A DNA stretch of 64,000 bases from Psettodes erumei. Lineage: Eukaryota; Chordata; Actinopteri; Pleuronectiformes; Psettodidae. Made by a program: the position numbers and the translations under genes. The notes under the pieces were generated by a model. It searched no databases. It saw only the letters and a list, made by a program, of their open reading frames with translations, and was not told where the DNA came from. Position 1 is the first letter of the stretch. Every line of letters begins with the position of its first letter. The DNA lies in contig JAFBJZ010000377.1 of the NCBI GenBank assembly GCA_016785225.1, positions 2,170,001 to 2,234,000 on the forward strand, read 5' to 3'. Shown in pieces: positions 53,201 to 60,680 of this stretch.

Positions 53201-54159
53201 CAAAGGTATGTGGATTTTAAAGGGGGAAGAAAGGCGAAGCATATCATACCTACACGTCAATCATGCTTAGTAATTTTTGATGCATTCAGGCTTCAGCTTT
53301 CTTATCATTAATTAGAATATCAAATTAATGCAAGATTAATGCTGCATGTAGTATCAGCTAAATCACTAAGAGAAACTGGGGCAAACATAGTTAATAGATT
53401 TTTTCATTTATGATAAAATCTTCTACATTCTCTTTTTACTTTTCAAGTATCTTCGTTTATCCAGTCCATTTGGTTAGGGGGACAAAATATTTGGATGTAT
53501 ATACTATTTGCTTCGAAGAGAGTAGAGCAGTGTGACAGTATCAAATAGAACCACTTTAAGATCTGAAATAAAAATCACTCAAGGAAAGGGAGTTCAAAGT
53601 TAAAGCCAGGGTAGAATGGCCATGTTCATGCAGATACTGTACACAAGAGTGGTTTTCAACTCTTGGCAAGGAATTGAGTAAGAATATCTTGTCTTGCTGA
53701 ATCTTGCTGATTACTTCTAAAATTTGAATGTAGTTGAATGCAATTAATTTTGACACTGACATCAGTTTTATTGTACCTGTAGATCCGGTCTCTCCTCTCA
53801 AGGAAAATACCTACGACAAGCACTAGCTCAAATACAACAAGAGTAAGTAATTTTTTTACATATCCCAAAACTATTAAATAAATGTGGATGACAAAATGAA
53901 CCCTTTACTTTACACTTACTTATTATTTTTCCTCTTCTATAGAGTACAAGTGGCGGTATTTCCACTCTCAGTGGAATGAATTTGATAAGTCGACTACGTG
54001 GAAGAAGATGTAAGTTGTCTCACATTCAGCACCTTTCCTGCTTACTTGAATCAGCTGTCTTATCAACAAGTTGTTTGTTTTTTAGATATCTACCATGTTT
54101 CACAAGCCGCAAGCCCAAGCAGTAGTGGTGCATCTGAGTCATTTGTCAACATCACATAA
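32164..54159 (+). CDS. adgrf5: adhesion G protein-coupled receptor, ADGRF5/GPR116 type, with greatly expanded ectodomain
   Basis: I assembled 46 coding exons by splice sites, phase and homology. They sum to 6,465 nt, giving about 2,154 residues (human ADGRF5 is about 1,350). The order is signal peptide; furin-site exon; beta-module/EGF-like repeats; Thr-rich stalk; SEA; Ig-like region; Cys-rich exon; GAIN with GPS; seven helices; Ser-rich tail. This is the ADGRF5 order, with two additions: repeated N-terminal modules and a mucin-like stalk. ADGRF5 in mammals controls lung surfactant and vascular functions; what this fish receptor senses is unknown. Neighbouring tnfrsf21 supports synteny with the mammalian ADGRF cluster. 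It could be a lineage-specific adgrf5 paralogue rather than the one-to-one orthologue. Inclusion of every small exon in one transcript is inferred. Confidence 0.85.
32374..32428 (+). CDS. adgrf5: adgrf5-like exon 2: proprotein convertase (furin) site
   Basis: A strong polypyrimidine tract and CAG precede 32374; donor GT follows at 32429. The exon enters in phase 0, leaves in phase 1 and encodes about 18 residues ending HTRQRRS. R-Q-R-R is a furin motif at the same place as the RQKR of human GPR116, just before the first ectodomain module. Release of a short propeptide is predicted. Confidence 0.75.
33052..33204 (+). CDS. adgrf5: adgrf5-like exon 3: beta-module 1
   Basis: 153 nt, phase 1-1, after a pure poly-T tract (33001-33022) and AG 33050-33051. 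It encodes VEYEVDVELNVTDVETVDFL and ends at VDITTG. It corresponds to the EEYTVNIEISF segment that follows the furin site in human GPR116. Confidence 0.85.
33940..34104 (+). CDS. adgrf5: adgrf5-like exon 4: EGF-like module 1
   Basis: 165 nt, phase 1-1. It encodes VCYPNGTSFQCRCEDQY, then a block with NNC, GAC, DTCSC and QYC. There are eight cysteines, the same number as in the single human GPR116 module. Confidence 0.88.
34226..34381 (+). CDS. adgrf5: adgrf5-like exon 5: beta-module 2
   Basis: 156 nt, phase 1-1. It encodes VVQLYEYILEVEISVSDIAI through IDIIFTG. It is followed directly by another beta-module exon, with no EGF-like exon between. Confidence 0.85.
34558..34701 (+). CDS. adgrf5: adgrf5-like exon 6: beta-module 3
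   Basis: 144 nt, phase 1-1. It encodes PPIVYEYQIVIEVNTTNVDQ and ends SDIDITTG. The intron before it is only 176 bp. Confidence 0.86.
34787..34957 (+). CDS. adgrf5: adgrf5-like exon 7: EGF-like module 2
   Basis: 171 nt, phase 1-1, using the AAG acceptor at 34784-34786. It begins VCRQDDAGFQCRCENG and carries the extra SCDQC cysteine, nine cysteines in all. The CAG at 34791-34793 would put the frame out. Confidence 0.85.
35160..35210 (+). CDS. adgrf5: adgrf5-like exon 8: Pro/Thr linker 1
   Basis: 51 nt, phase 1-1. Splicing makes Asn from A+AC and the sequon N-L-T, followed by ACPLMTTSPSTPST. Confidence 0.8.
35665..35817 (+). CDS. adgrf5: adgrf5-like exon 9: beta-module 4
   Basis: 153 nt, phase 1-1. 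It encodes PPVVYESLISIELNISDVTV and ends SDINVSTG. Confidence 0.87.
35934..36104 (+). CDS. adgrf5: adgrf5-like exon 10: EGF-like module 3
   Basis: 171 nt, phase 1-1; acceptor CAG 35931-35933, donor GTAAGT at 36105. It has nine cysteines. The DNA is nearly identical to the module-4 exon 860 bp downstream. Confidence 0.88.
36296..36331 (+). CDS. adgrf5: adgrf5-like exon 11: Pro/Thr linker 2 (shifted acceptor)
   Basis: Compared with its duplicate at 37146 this copy has one extra A, so the usual acceptor (exon start 36286) breaks the frame and meets TGA at the donor. The second AG at 36294-36295 gives a 36-nt exon in the right frame (CPVTTPSPSPT). Skipping the exon would also keep the frame. Its true use needs transcripts. 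Confidence 0.5.
36426..36566 (+). CDS. adgrf5: adgrf5-like exon 12: beta-module 5
   Basis: 141 nt, phase 1-1. It encodes SPVVYDYLISIELNTTDVTV and the shortened core EQLRNLSYPVNIGNDIQ. It lacks four codons present in module 4. Confidence 0.88.
36794..36964 (+). CDS. adgrf5: adgrf5-like exon 13: EGF-like module 4
   Basis: 171 nt, phase 1-1, nine cysteines. It differs from module 3 by a few residues (SDG for SGG, FCEN for SCDN). Confidence 0.88.
37146..37190 (+). CDS. adgrf5: adgrf5-like exon 14: Pro/Thr linker 3
   Basis: 45 nt, phase 1-1, intact. The junction makes N-F-T, followed by ACPVTTPSPSPT. Confidence 0.8.
37285..37425 (+). CDS. adgrf5: adgrf5-like exon 15: beta-module 6
   Basis: 141 nt, phase 1-1, almost identical to module 5 and offset from it by 859 bp. 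It encodes SPIVYEYLISIELNTTDVTV. Confidence 0.88.
37665..37835 (+). CDS. adgrf5: adgrf5-like exon 16: EGF-like module 5
   Basis: 171 nt, phase 1-1, nine cysteines including SCDQC. It ends IPPVGQYCQPVDQH before the donor at 37836. Confidence 0.88.
38240..38284 (+). CDS. adgrf5: adgrf5-like exon 17: Pro/Thr linker 4
   Basis: 45 nt, phase 1-1. The junction sequon is N-F-T, then ACALTTAPPLPP. Confidence 0.75.
38434..38475 (+). pseudogene. dead beta-module 7 exon fragment
   Basis: CAG acceptor at 38431-38433, then PPLDYEYILRPC and a stop. The start resembles the beta-module exons, but the rest is lost and there is no donor. It is a decayed seventh copy of the module. Confidence 0.75.
38720..46006 (+). 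CDS. adgrf5: adgrf5-like Thr-rich mini-exon array (17 intact exons)
   Basis: Intact exons, all phase 1-1 and multiples of three: 38720-38788, 39633-39686, 40396-40440, 40874-40939, 41036-41101, 41577-41642, 41773-41838, 42252-42323, 42445-42498, 42932-42985, 43400-43453, 44298-44363, 44843-44908, 45213-45281, 45406-45471, 45670-45741, 45971-46006. The commonest length is 66 nt (22 codons). A typical exon reads STPVVTTDMNTTTAATPTIV. Each ends with an A and the next starts AT or AC, so splicing creates Asn at the junctions, usually as N-S-T. Together they encode about 347 residues of a Thr/Pro-rich stalk, expected to be densely O-glycosylated and extended. It lies between the EGF-like modules and the SEA domain. 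Which exons are used in any transcript is unknown; every one can be skipped without changing frame. Confidence 0.75.
39161..39212. repeat. near-perfect inverted repeat (hairpin)
   Basis: The arms 39161-39183 and 39190-39212 are 23 bases each, complementary at 22 positions, with a six-base loop. It lies in an intron between two Thr mini-exons. Confidence 0.9.
41149..41167. repeat. (CA)n microsatellite
   Basis: CA repeat inside the first copy of the ~0.9-kb duplication. The matching repeat in the second copy is at 42064-42086. Confidence 0.9.
42064..42086. repeat. (CA)n microsatellite
   Basis: Counterpart of the repeat at 41149-41167 in the second copy of the ~0.9-kb duplication, slightly longer. 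Confidence 0.9.
46280..46762 (+). CDS. adgrf5: adgrf5-like large Thr-rich exon
   Basis: 483 nt, phase 1-1; acceptor CAG at 46277-46279, donor GT at 46763. It encodes 161 residues, mostly Thr with Ala, Ile, Pro and Ser, starting ATHVTQQTTSVLKTTSTT after the split first codon. The internal near-repeats (ACY-ACY runs) suggest growth by minisatellite slippage. It forms the membrane-near half of the mucin-like stalk. The long minus-strand Val-rich frame over it is only the complement of Thr codons. Confidence 0.85.
47141..47639 (+). CDS. adgrf5: adgrf5-like SEA domain, three exons
   Basis: Exons are 47141-47247, 47347-47405 and 47500-47639, with phases 1-0, 0-2 and 2-1. The domain begins FEVEMSMRLDKEYTVELN, continues LEEQYKEITGYIGVSVNGF, and after GFR reads DGSIITDFVVKT. 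Human GPR116 has GSVVV at the same place, where SEA domains self-cleave between Gly and Ser. G-S is kept here with Ile-Ile-Thr after it, so self-cleavage is plausible but unproven. Confidence 0.85.
47713..48608 (+). CDS. adgrf5: adgrf5-like Ig-like region, three exons
   Basis: Exons are 47713-47925, 48142-48351 and 48456-48608, all phase 1-1. The first two exons carry an Ig fold with the Trp core (SARWKFNGRDI) and the strand-F motif ADNGHYSCIL. The third begins VPVNNGEANCIKHDYKLESC and resembles the Cys-containing second Ig half of GPR116. Exon two ends in a GC donor (48352-48353). The first exon appears to lack the usual B-strand Cys. Confidence 0.8.
48695..48873 (+). CDS. adgrf5: adgrf5-like Cys-rich (hormone-receptor-motif-like) exon
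   Basis: 179 nt, phase 1 to 0; AAG acceptor, GTAGGT donor. It encodes VKCDDDQYGPGRAGDQS, then GCDEGQEGSK, ALCLETGEWKLERDTC and VTQIKELLIDSQ. It aligns with the CQDPVIGVGEPGK to WEEKRNDC part of human GPR116, before the GAIN helices. Confidence 0.82.
49603..49909 (-). mobile_element. MITE copy, piggyBac-like, in the intron before the GAIN exons
   Basis: About 307 bp related, in opposite orientation, to the element at 63122-63432 over its whole length. The ends read CCCCTTACTGCG and, on the other strand, CCCCATAATGCC. The flanks are TTAG (49599-49602) and TTAA (49910-49913), a slightly decayed TTAA target duplication. No coding capacity. Confidence 0.85.
50110..51060 (+). mobile_element. LINE remnant, zinc-knuckle and C-terminal part of reverse-transcriptase polyprotein
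   Basis: Shifting plus-strand frames give a zinc-binding-like CRLCGQKGTMAHILAGC (~50370-50420), then IILVELTVPWEEGCEEAF (~50725-50785) and DKGWHIWLYPAEVGCRGF with RRLVEAAERACCWIW (~50820-51000). These are familiar C-terminal blocks of fish and coral non-LTR polyproteins. Several stops and frameshifts separate them, so it is dead. It sits in the 2.5-kb adgrf5-like intron, same orientation as the gene. The 3' tail may extend to about 51240. Confidence 0.75.
51382..51546 (+). CDS. adgrf5: adgrf5-like exon: GAIN domain, helical subdomain start
   Basis: 165 nt, phase 0-0; TTTCAG acceptor and GTAAGT donor. It encodes DLVVEEVPNFVLNLSKAVQQ and AIVQILNTVASVSTAVTETV, predicted helices of GAIN subdomain A, matching the PTYLKDLSISIDKAEHEI region of GPR116. 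Confidence 0.87.
51639..53039 (+). CDS. adgrf5: adgrf5-like exon: GAIN/GPS and seven-transmembrane core
   Basis: 1,401 nt, phase 0-0, 467 codons. The first ~190 codons form the rest of the GAIN domain with many sequons, then the GPS: CVFWNF, GCNF and TCSCNHLTSFSIL. Self-cleavage is expected between Leu (52218-52220) and Thr (52221-52223), leaving a tethered agonist TSFSILMATDIPPSL. Helix 1 starts at IMTYVGVGISLASLVICLI. Family-B-type features follow: MRHVSIVNTALSLLIADICF (TM2), FFMHFFYLALFFWMLVSALL (TM3), LGYGCPLIIAVITVAVT (TM4), CWLNWIETKALLALVIPALT (ECL2/TM5) and LTPLFGLTWSLGVG (TM6). Helix 7 begins at the exon end (HIAFAFFNSLQ). It is very close in layout to GPR116. G-protein coupling in mammals is mainly Gq/11; coupling here is not known. 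Confidence 0.95.
53164..54159 (+). CDS. adgrf5: adgrf5-like C-terminal exons (TM7 end and tail)
   Basis: Exons are 53164-53205 (GFFILVFGTLLDSK), 53783-53842 (IRSLLSRKIPTTSTSSNTTR), 53943-54009 (STSGGISTLSGMNLISRLRG and on) and 54086-54159 (ends SGASESFVNIT, stop TAA 54157-54159). The first completes helix 7; the rest is a short Ser/Thr-rich cytoplasmic tail like that of GPR116 (YNVSTPEATSSS region), a likely phosphorylation and arrestin target. Confidence 0.85.
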
Positions 54160-55125
54160 CATTAATTTTACAAATTATTTGTAAGAATTGTCTGACAGAT
54201 AAAAAATTTCTGTATGCAGGATTCATGAAAATGTCATGCAGAAAAATAAAAAGAGGAAAAACAGAAATCATTCAAGCAAATGTTAGTAATGCTGGACTGG
54301 AAGACTGTAGAATCACCTTTAAAAATTAAAGGAATTAAAAAGTGATTTTGGATTGGTTATGTTTTGGCAACTAAAAAATTGTATGTACCTCATTTAGATA
54401 AATGAGGTTTATCTTGTGATAAATTCTTCATCTATGCAAGTACACTGCTTGGAAAACAGTGTTATCTGCTAGCCACTTTGCTAAACATTTGCACTAAATC
54501 AATTTCTTTTTGTTAAATCTGTTTAGGTGCTGTAATGAAATTGTGTTCTGTATGGTTTGTGTCAGAAAATCCATTTTGCACATGGGTGTGGGTATTTATA
54601 TAACCTATAAATGTAAATTGTAGTATTAGCTGAACATAATGACAATAACCTCCCTTCAACCAACAGGGCCACTAAACTTGCTTTTTTTAAATCAAAGTTA
54701 TCAGATGTTAGGACCCAAAATTTAGTCCACAACAGACAGGGAGGTGGAGGAAATTATTAGAATCAAAATGCAAAAATGTTAAAATAACAAACTGAAAAGC
54801 TAGCACAAAATATACAAATACATTAGATGAATTACACTTGGGCAAGTCAGATAATCACAAGGAGGTAAAACTGAAAACTAGGAGATGCACAAGGGAAACT
54901 ACACAATAAAACCAGAGTCCAGACAGTCTATCAAGGGGCAGACATGACCGTTTTCTTGTTATTTTCATGGATAGCAACTTTTATTTAATGTGCATTTTGC
55001 TTGTAATTTTTTTTAAAAGACAATAAAAAAGAACTGGTATTACAAATAATTTTCTTTAAGCCCACAAATCTCCTAATTAAGAATAATATTGTTGGTAAAT
55101 GTTACTGTATGTGTGCAAGGTGTTT
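54160..55125 (+). other. adgrf5-like 3' UTR and flank
   Basis: AT-rich with no coding similarity. Candidate AATAAA polyadenylation signals lie at 54245-54250 (about 90 bases beyond the stop) and 55022-55027. Confidence 0.5.
54245..54250 (+). terminator. candidate polyadenylation signal of adgrf5-like gene
   Basis: AATAAA in A-rich sequence about 90 bases past the stop codon. A second AATAAA at 55022 would give a longer 3' UTR. Confidence 0.35.
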
Positions 55126-55347
55126 TCAGTGTACAGTAAACAGGATGGCATTGTAGGTAGGAGATAGGTGGTGTCGAAGACCTCCTCCTCTGTTGAGAGA
55201 TGGTTTTTCCAGTTTAACATAGATGGCTTTTTTTACTCCTCTTTTGAACCATCTGTCTTCCCTGTCCAAAATATGAGCATTGGTGTCTTCAAAAGAGTGG
55301 GCTTTCTCATTGAGGTGCAAGTAGACAGCAAAACTCAAACATACCAA
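55126..55347 (-). mobile_element. Penelope-like element remnant (GIY-YIG endonuclease end)
   Basis: The minus-strand frame reads HLNEKAHSFEDTNAHILDRE, then DRWFKRGVKKAIYVKLEKPS and LNRGGGLRHHLSPTYNA. This block is typical of the C-terminal endonuclease part of fish retroelements I associate with Penelope-like elements. Only about 70 residues survive. The element assignment is from memory and could be another retroelement family. Confidence 0.5.
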
Positions 55348-55985
55348 ACTTTTGGATGAGCAGCCTGTTGGTGTATATCCCTTAGGGCCTTATGACCCTA
55401 TTCGACTTACATATAGTGTACATTTAGTGTCTCCCACCTGGAGGACTAGTGCAGGGAGAACCATCTCTCAGGGTTCCCTCCCACTCCTCATCAGTGGTTC
55501 TGAGGTGGAAAGAGTGGACACCTTCAAATACCTTGGGGTGACCATCTCACAGGACATGTGTTGGACCCAACACATCAATACAACGGTGAAGAAGGCCAGA
55601 CAGTGTCTGTTCTTCCTCAGACGACTGAAGGACTTCAGGCTCCCCCTCAAGGTGCTCAGGAACACCTGCACTATCGAGAGCATCTTGTGTGGGAGCATCA
55701 CAACATGGATGGGGAGGTGCACAAAGCAGGACTTCTTCTCCCTTAAAAGGGTGGTCCGTTCAGCAGAGTGGACCATCAGAACCACCCTCCCAAACCTGTA
55801 CAACAACTACACAAAACACTGCAGGACGAGGGCTCTGAAGATCTTCAAGCAGCCCAGTCAACCAGGACACTATCTCTTCTCTCCTCTGCCATCAGGCTGG
55901 CATCTCCACTGCCTGAGATCCAGGACATAGAGGATGAAGAAGATCTTCTTTCCACAGGCCATCTGACTGCTCAACCTTGAACATT
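55348..55985 (+). mobile_element. LINE remnant A, reverse-transcriptase C-terminal part
   Basis: An open plus-strand frame carries VDTFKYLGVTISQDMCWTQH, then KKARQCLFFLRRLKDFRL, TIESILCGSITTWMGRCTKQ and LKRVVRSAEWTIRTTLPNLY. This is the end of a CR1/L2/Rex-like non-LTR polyprotein; the clade is not resolved. The frame stays open for 193 codons, so the copy may be fairly young, but it is truncated at its 5' side next to the minus-strand remnant. Confidence 0.8.
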
Positions 55986-56094
55986 AAAATCACTAACACA
56001 ACATTGCACAGGTTTTCTGATTTTCTGCTTCTCTGTATTTCTTTTTCTTTCCTTTTTTCTTTCTTTTTTTTCTTTTCTTCTCCTGTTTGCACTA

Positions 56095-56115
56095 TTTATT
56101 TATTTATTTATTTAT
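56095..56115. repeat. (TTTA)n microsatellite
   Basis: TTTA repeat of about five units between two LINE remnants, just after a pyrimidine-rich tract at 56030-56085. Confidence 0.85.
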
Positions 56116-56214
56116 TCAAAATAAAATTTAAAAAGCGTATACTCAGCAGGTACAAAACAAATTTTACTGCACATTGTACACTTTATGATTGTGTATGTAA
56201 CCAATAAAAATCTT

Positions 56215-56745
56215 GAATCTTGAATCTTAAATTTGGTGAATCGTGAATGAGAACAAGTTTCTGGGTCTTCACCTTAACAATAAACTGAACTGGACTAATA
56301 ACACTGATGTCTTGCAAGGAGACATGAGTACAAGAAGGGCCAAAGTCACCTCCATTTGCTGAAAAGACTGAGGTCCTTTGAAGTGTGCAGGACTCTGATG
56401 GGGACTTTTTATGACTCACTGGTGGCTTCTGCGATTTTCTATGCAGTGGTCTGCTGGGGCTGTGGTAGCTCAATGAGAGGCAGAAAAAGACTGAACAAGC
56501 TGGTCAAGAGGGCCAGCGTGGTCTTGGAATGCCTTTTGGATTCTGTCGAGGTGGTGGGTGAGGATGTGGGCTAAGCTGACATTGATCATTGGACAACCCC
56601 TCTCACCCACTGCACCAGATTGTAGGGGCTTTAAGCAACTCCTCCTGCAACAAACTGCTGCATCAGCAGTGTCAAAAAGAACACTATTGCAGGTCCTTCA
56701 TTCCAGCAGCCATCAGACCCTACAATAACAACTCCTGATGTAGCA
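56215..56745 (+). mobile_element. LINE remnant B, different family from A
   Basis: Plus-strand frames give LNNKLNWTNNTD (~56276), then MLKRLRSFEVCRTLMGTFYD, SAIFYAVVCWGCGSSMRGRK and LNKLVKRASVVLECLLDSVE (56356-56560), followed by out-of-frame blocks to about 56745. This is the C-terminal end of another fish non-LTR polyprotein; the VVASTIFFAVVCWG-type wording differs from remnant A. It is frameshifted and dead. Confidence 0.78.
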
Positions 56746-58191
56746 CTGTGTTGATATTGTTTTTCTGTCATCTGTATGGTCACCATCATTATGCACTTTT
56801 CTTATCATATCTAACAACTCCAGAACATATAGAAATTGAAATACATCTCGTATTTGAAATCCTCATTTTCTTTGGTGATAAATATATTTGATGTACAATT
56901 GCACATTTTTCATTGTGAAGACAAGTTGTTTTGTTTTTGTTTTGTTTTTTACCCTTTTTGCCCTTGAATACTTGAATCAGGTGTATGAGTGATCCTACAT
57001 TTCCTGTGATTGAGAGGCAACTGTTCTAGTGGCCCCACACCCTCTGCACACAGGATCCAGGGTCACAATGTAGTGGTTGTGGTAATTCAAATAACTGCAA
57101 ATTGCAAAATGCACAGCATACACTGAAATCACAGGAGCATTTGGATGACATGTGTAATACTTCATAGGAATGATCTTGTAGAACAGCCCTGATGTAAAGG
57201 ACTACAGTTGTAATATCTATAAAGTCCACTGACATAAACACACACAATCTTGATTTTTATTTATTATTTCAGTATATGTTTTGATTACATGGTACCCAAA
57301 CCATTCATCAAGATAGCACAAACTCATTGTCTGCCCCGAAAAGACTGTGAATTCTGTAAATTTTGCATTACAGAAGAATGTCATGAGTTAACCAACAAAA
57401 ATGGTTTAATGTCTGGAATCTAATGTAAAACACATGTTTTCCTTCTTTATTAACATTAATGATAATGAATATTTTGGGGAATATAATTTGTAGTAACCAC
57501 AGGGAGGTGAGACCACATCAGAGGCGAGACATTTAATGGTCTGTGGTGACTGAAGAATAATATTTGTTTAAGTGCATAAAATACAAATATGTACACAGTC
57601 TTCAGGTTTAGCACATACTGTTTAATAAATCTTAATTATTGTGTTGTTGAGATATACCTAATGAACTGTGAATGCAGTAAAATACAATTGATCATCATGG
57701 GTCAGGAAAGCAGACATTATCTTTTCTTAGTTTTAATCTTAGCCTCTTCTATAGTGTCATCGATGAAGATTGATGAATGATGATAGATATTACTGCAGAT
57801 TGAAACCTACGTTAACCTCTGCTTTGTACATAACTAATCATGATTAACCCCTTTTCTTTCGTAATTCTTAAACTTTACCATTTAGTGATCGATTCCAAGT
57901 CAGTTTGAAGCGTTGCCTGTGTGTTATGGCAAAACCTTCCTCAATTGCTCAAAAATTAATGAATGAAAAAATTCAAGATGTACATCTGTATTTCAACAAA
58001 CACATGCAGTGTAAGCAGAATAGGAATAACTGGAAATAAATGCAGTAAATGAGATACACAATGAGCTATATGGATTCAAATACTATCCTTTGTATAGCAA
58101 AAATTTGTATATAATGAAATGAAATTAAGAGAAGTGATCTTAATCTTTGTGTCAGATTTCTCTGATTACATGTCAGCATTTTATAAATGAG
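56746..58191. other. flank of TAAR copy 1, homologous to the later inter-TAAR spacers
   Basis: From about 57090 the sequence matches the spacers at 59530-60680 and 62030-63480 with many small differences, so the tandem unit includes its 3' flank. No separate gene was seen; the short open frame at 57589 has counterparts in the other spacers but no recognisable motif. Confidence 0.7.
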
Positions 58192-59199
58192 TCAAAAGAG
58201 CTTTGAATTAGAAAAGTCACCTTGAAATATCTTCCCAGTAATGATCATTCTGAAGGCTGATCGAAACCAGCTGTAAAAGAAAGCATACACACATGGATTG
58301 AGCATTGAATTAGACCATCCAAACCATTTAAATGTTTCTATTACATTAACTGGTATCATGCAATTACTGAAAGGGTAAAAAGTGATACAGAGAAAGAAAG
58401 GAGTCCAACATGTCAGAAAAACCCCCATCACAATAGCCAGTGTTTTGGTGGCCTTTCTCTCCATCTTACTGGCAGCTGCTCCTGACTTTGTTGTGTTGTG
58501 GATCCTGCGTGCCTGTCTCTGTGCCACCATCATAATCTTTAGGTAAATGCTGACCATTAGAATAGCTGGGAGATAAAATGCAAAAACGGCTCCTACAACT
58601 GCTGAGCTGGTATTTGAACTAGCATTTTGAAATAAAATACACCTGTCATGTTGTCCTTGGTTCAGTCTCATTGTGACACCAACTCCAACTAAGACAGAAA
58701 CAGCCCAGCTCACCAGGATCATGATCACAACAGCAAGAGCATTTATTTTACTTCTGTACTGCAAAGGCTGACACACAGCATAATATCTGTCAATGGAAAT
58801 AAAGCACAAGTTCAAAATAGAAGAAGTGCACAGTAACATATCAAAGCTGCCACGTACCTTACATAGTAAATCTGCAAGATACCAATATGATTTTACAGAT
58901 AGTATCACGCTAAAAGGCAGAACTAAAACCCCTACAAGCAGGTCAGCCACAGCCAGAGAAAGGATGAGGTAGTTTGTGGGAGTATGGAGCTGTTTGAAGT
59001 AAATGATGGAGATTATCACAAGGAGGTTCCCACACATTATAAAAACTGATAAAATGCCAACAAAAATATACAATAAATATGAAGTGACTGCGGTTATATC
59101 AAGCACATTTACAGATGCATTACATTCATTGAGTTTATCTTTAACAACATCAGTCTTGTTTAGAAAAAAGACATGTTCCATTAATAAATGATCATTCAA
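58192..59199 (-). CDS. trace amine-associated receptor, copy 1
   Basis: Single-exon class A GPCR of 335 codons, typical of fish TAARs. TAARs are olfactory or amine-sensing receptors coupled mainly to Gs-type proteins. Seen: N-terminal sequon NKT and Cys26; TM1 motif GNLLVI; TM2 SLAVADLLVG; Asp120 (position 3.32, codon 58840-58842), the usual amine anchor; DRYYAVC at the end of TM3; CWTPFF in TM6; and NSMLNPCVYAFFYSWF in TM7, which matches the TAAR fingerprint NSxxNPxx(Y/H)xxxYxWF. There is no acidic residue at 5.42 (Gly), so ligand binding would rest on Asp3.32. The first ATG is used here; Met7 is an alternative start. The exact TAAR subfamily is not assigned. Confidence 0.93.
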   Translation of the reverse strand: MNDHLLMEHVFFLNKTDVVKDKLNECNASVNVLDITAVTSYLLYIFVGILSVFIMCGNLLVIISIIYFKQLHTPTNYLILSLAVADLLVGVLVLPFSVILSVKSYWYLADLLCKVRGSFDMLLCTSSILNLCFISIDRYYAVCQPLQYRSKINALAVVIMILVSWAVSVLVGVGVTMRLNQGQHDRCILFQNASSNTSSAVVGAVFAFYLPAILMVSIYLKIMMVAQRQARRIHNTTKSGAAASKMERKATKTLAIVMGVFLTCWTPFFLCITFYPFSNCMIPVNVIETFKWFGWSNSMLNPCVYAFFYSWFRSAFRMIITGKIFQGDFSNSKLF

Positions 59200-60680
59200 T
59201 ACTCAGGTTCCTTCATTAACAATAATGTGCCTAAATTAAGACATTGGCATAGAGCAAGTATGAAATACATAAATATACACAGCAGCATAAAGTGTTCTGT
59301 TGTGCGCTGTATGTTTCAAACCATGCTGGATAATCCTGGATGGTACAGCTGCAGTGATGTAGTGTCTGCACTGCTCTCAGTTAATATTCTTGGTTCATTA
59401 TCATAAAAAAAAATCAAGGGAGGGGCATTGAGTGTACGTCAGTATGATGAGTAATCATACCAATCCTTGTGTATGTGAATACGTGTGGGTTCAAAACAAA
59501 TACACTTTGAGAGTTTTTAGTGATCTCTTAGAAGTAAATCTGTAGTTGATCACAAGAGCATTTGGATGACACGTGCATTATTTTATCATGAGGATCTTGT
59601 GGAACAGCCCTAAAAGAACTGCAATTATAATATGTACATCTCACTGACACAGACACACACACACACACAGAGACACCGCTATTTTGTTTCAGTGTCTGTA
59701 TTATTTAATTTCATCTTTACAATTCACATTCATCAAGTTATCACAACTGATTACATCAACTGATCCATTTGTAAAAAAGTCTGTTTGAATTCAAGCTTCC
59801 TTTCCCTGTAAATTTAGCATTACATAAGAATGTAAGTAGTCAACAACTAAAATATTGTTAAAGGCCTTGAATATAATGTGAGATGTGTGGTTTCTTCCTT
59901 GATAAATAAAATCAATTAATAATCATGGATATTTTAGGGATTAAAGTAGACAGATCCCAGGGTGCTTTGGTGAGACCACGTCAGAGGCCAGACATGTAAT
60001 GGTCTGTGGTGACTGAAGAATAATATTTGTGTAAGTGCATTAAATATAAATATGTACACACAGTCTTCAGGTTTAGCACATACTGTTTATTAAATATTAG
60101 TTATTGTGAAACTGTGCTCACAAAACTGAATTTTCACTCATTACTCAGTGGCGTTGAGATACATGTACTTCACTTTGGATCCAGAAAAAAACAATCAATC
60201 ATCATGGGCCAGGAAATCAGACATTATCTTTTCTTAGTCTTGTATTCATAACCTCTTAGATTTTACTGGAGTAAAACCTACAAGTTAACCCCTGCTTTGT
60301 AAATAACTAATCATGATGAACCCCTTTTCTTTCCTCATTCTTAAACTTTACCATTCAGTGATTCATTCTAAGTCAGTTTAAAGCCTTGCTTGTGTGTTAT
60401 GACAAGACCTTCTTCAATTGCTCAAAAACGAATGAAGGAATAATGTTTACAAAGAGAAAAATTTAAAGACATACATCTGTATACCAACAAACAGATGCAA
60501 TATCAGCAGAATGGGAATAACTTAATGAATAGAATAAATGAGATATACAATGAGCTATATGGATCCAGATACTGTCCATTGTATAGCGACAATTTGTATA
60601 TAATGAAATGAAATTAAGAGGAGTGATCTTAATCTTTGTGTCAGATTTCTCTGATTACATGTCAGCATTTCATAAATGAG
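59200..60680. other. spacer between TAAR copies 1 and 2
   Basis: It contains the upstream region of copy 1 (59200-59540) and the 3' flank of copy 2. A short (CA)n run lies at about 59652-59669. No gene was seen. The conserved 330 bases upstream of each start are the best place to look for the promoter. Confidence 0.75.
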
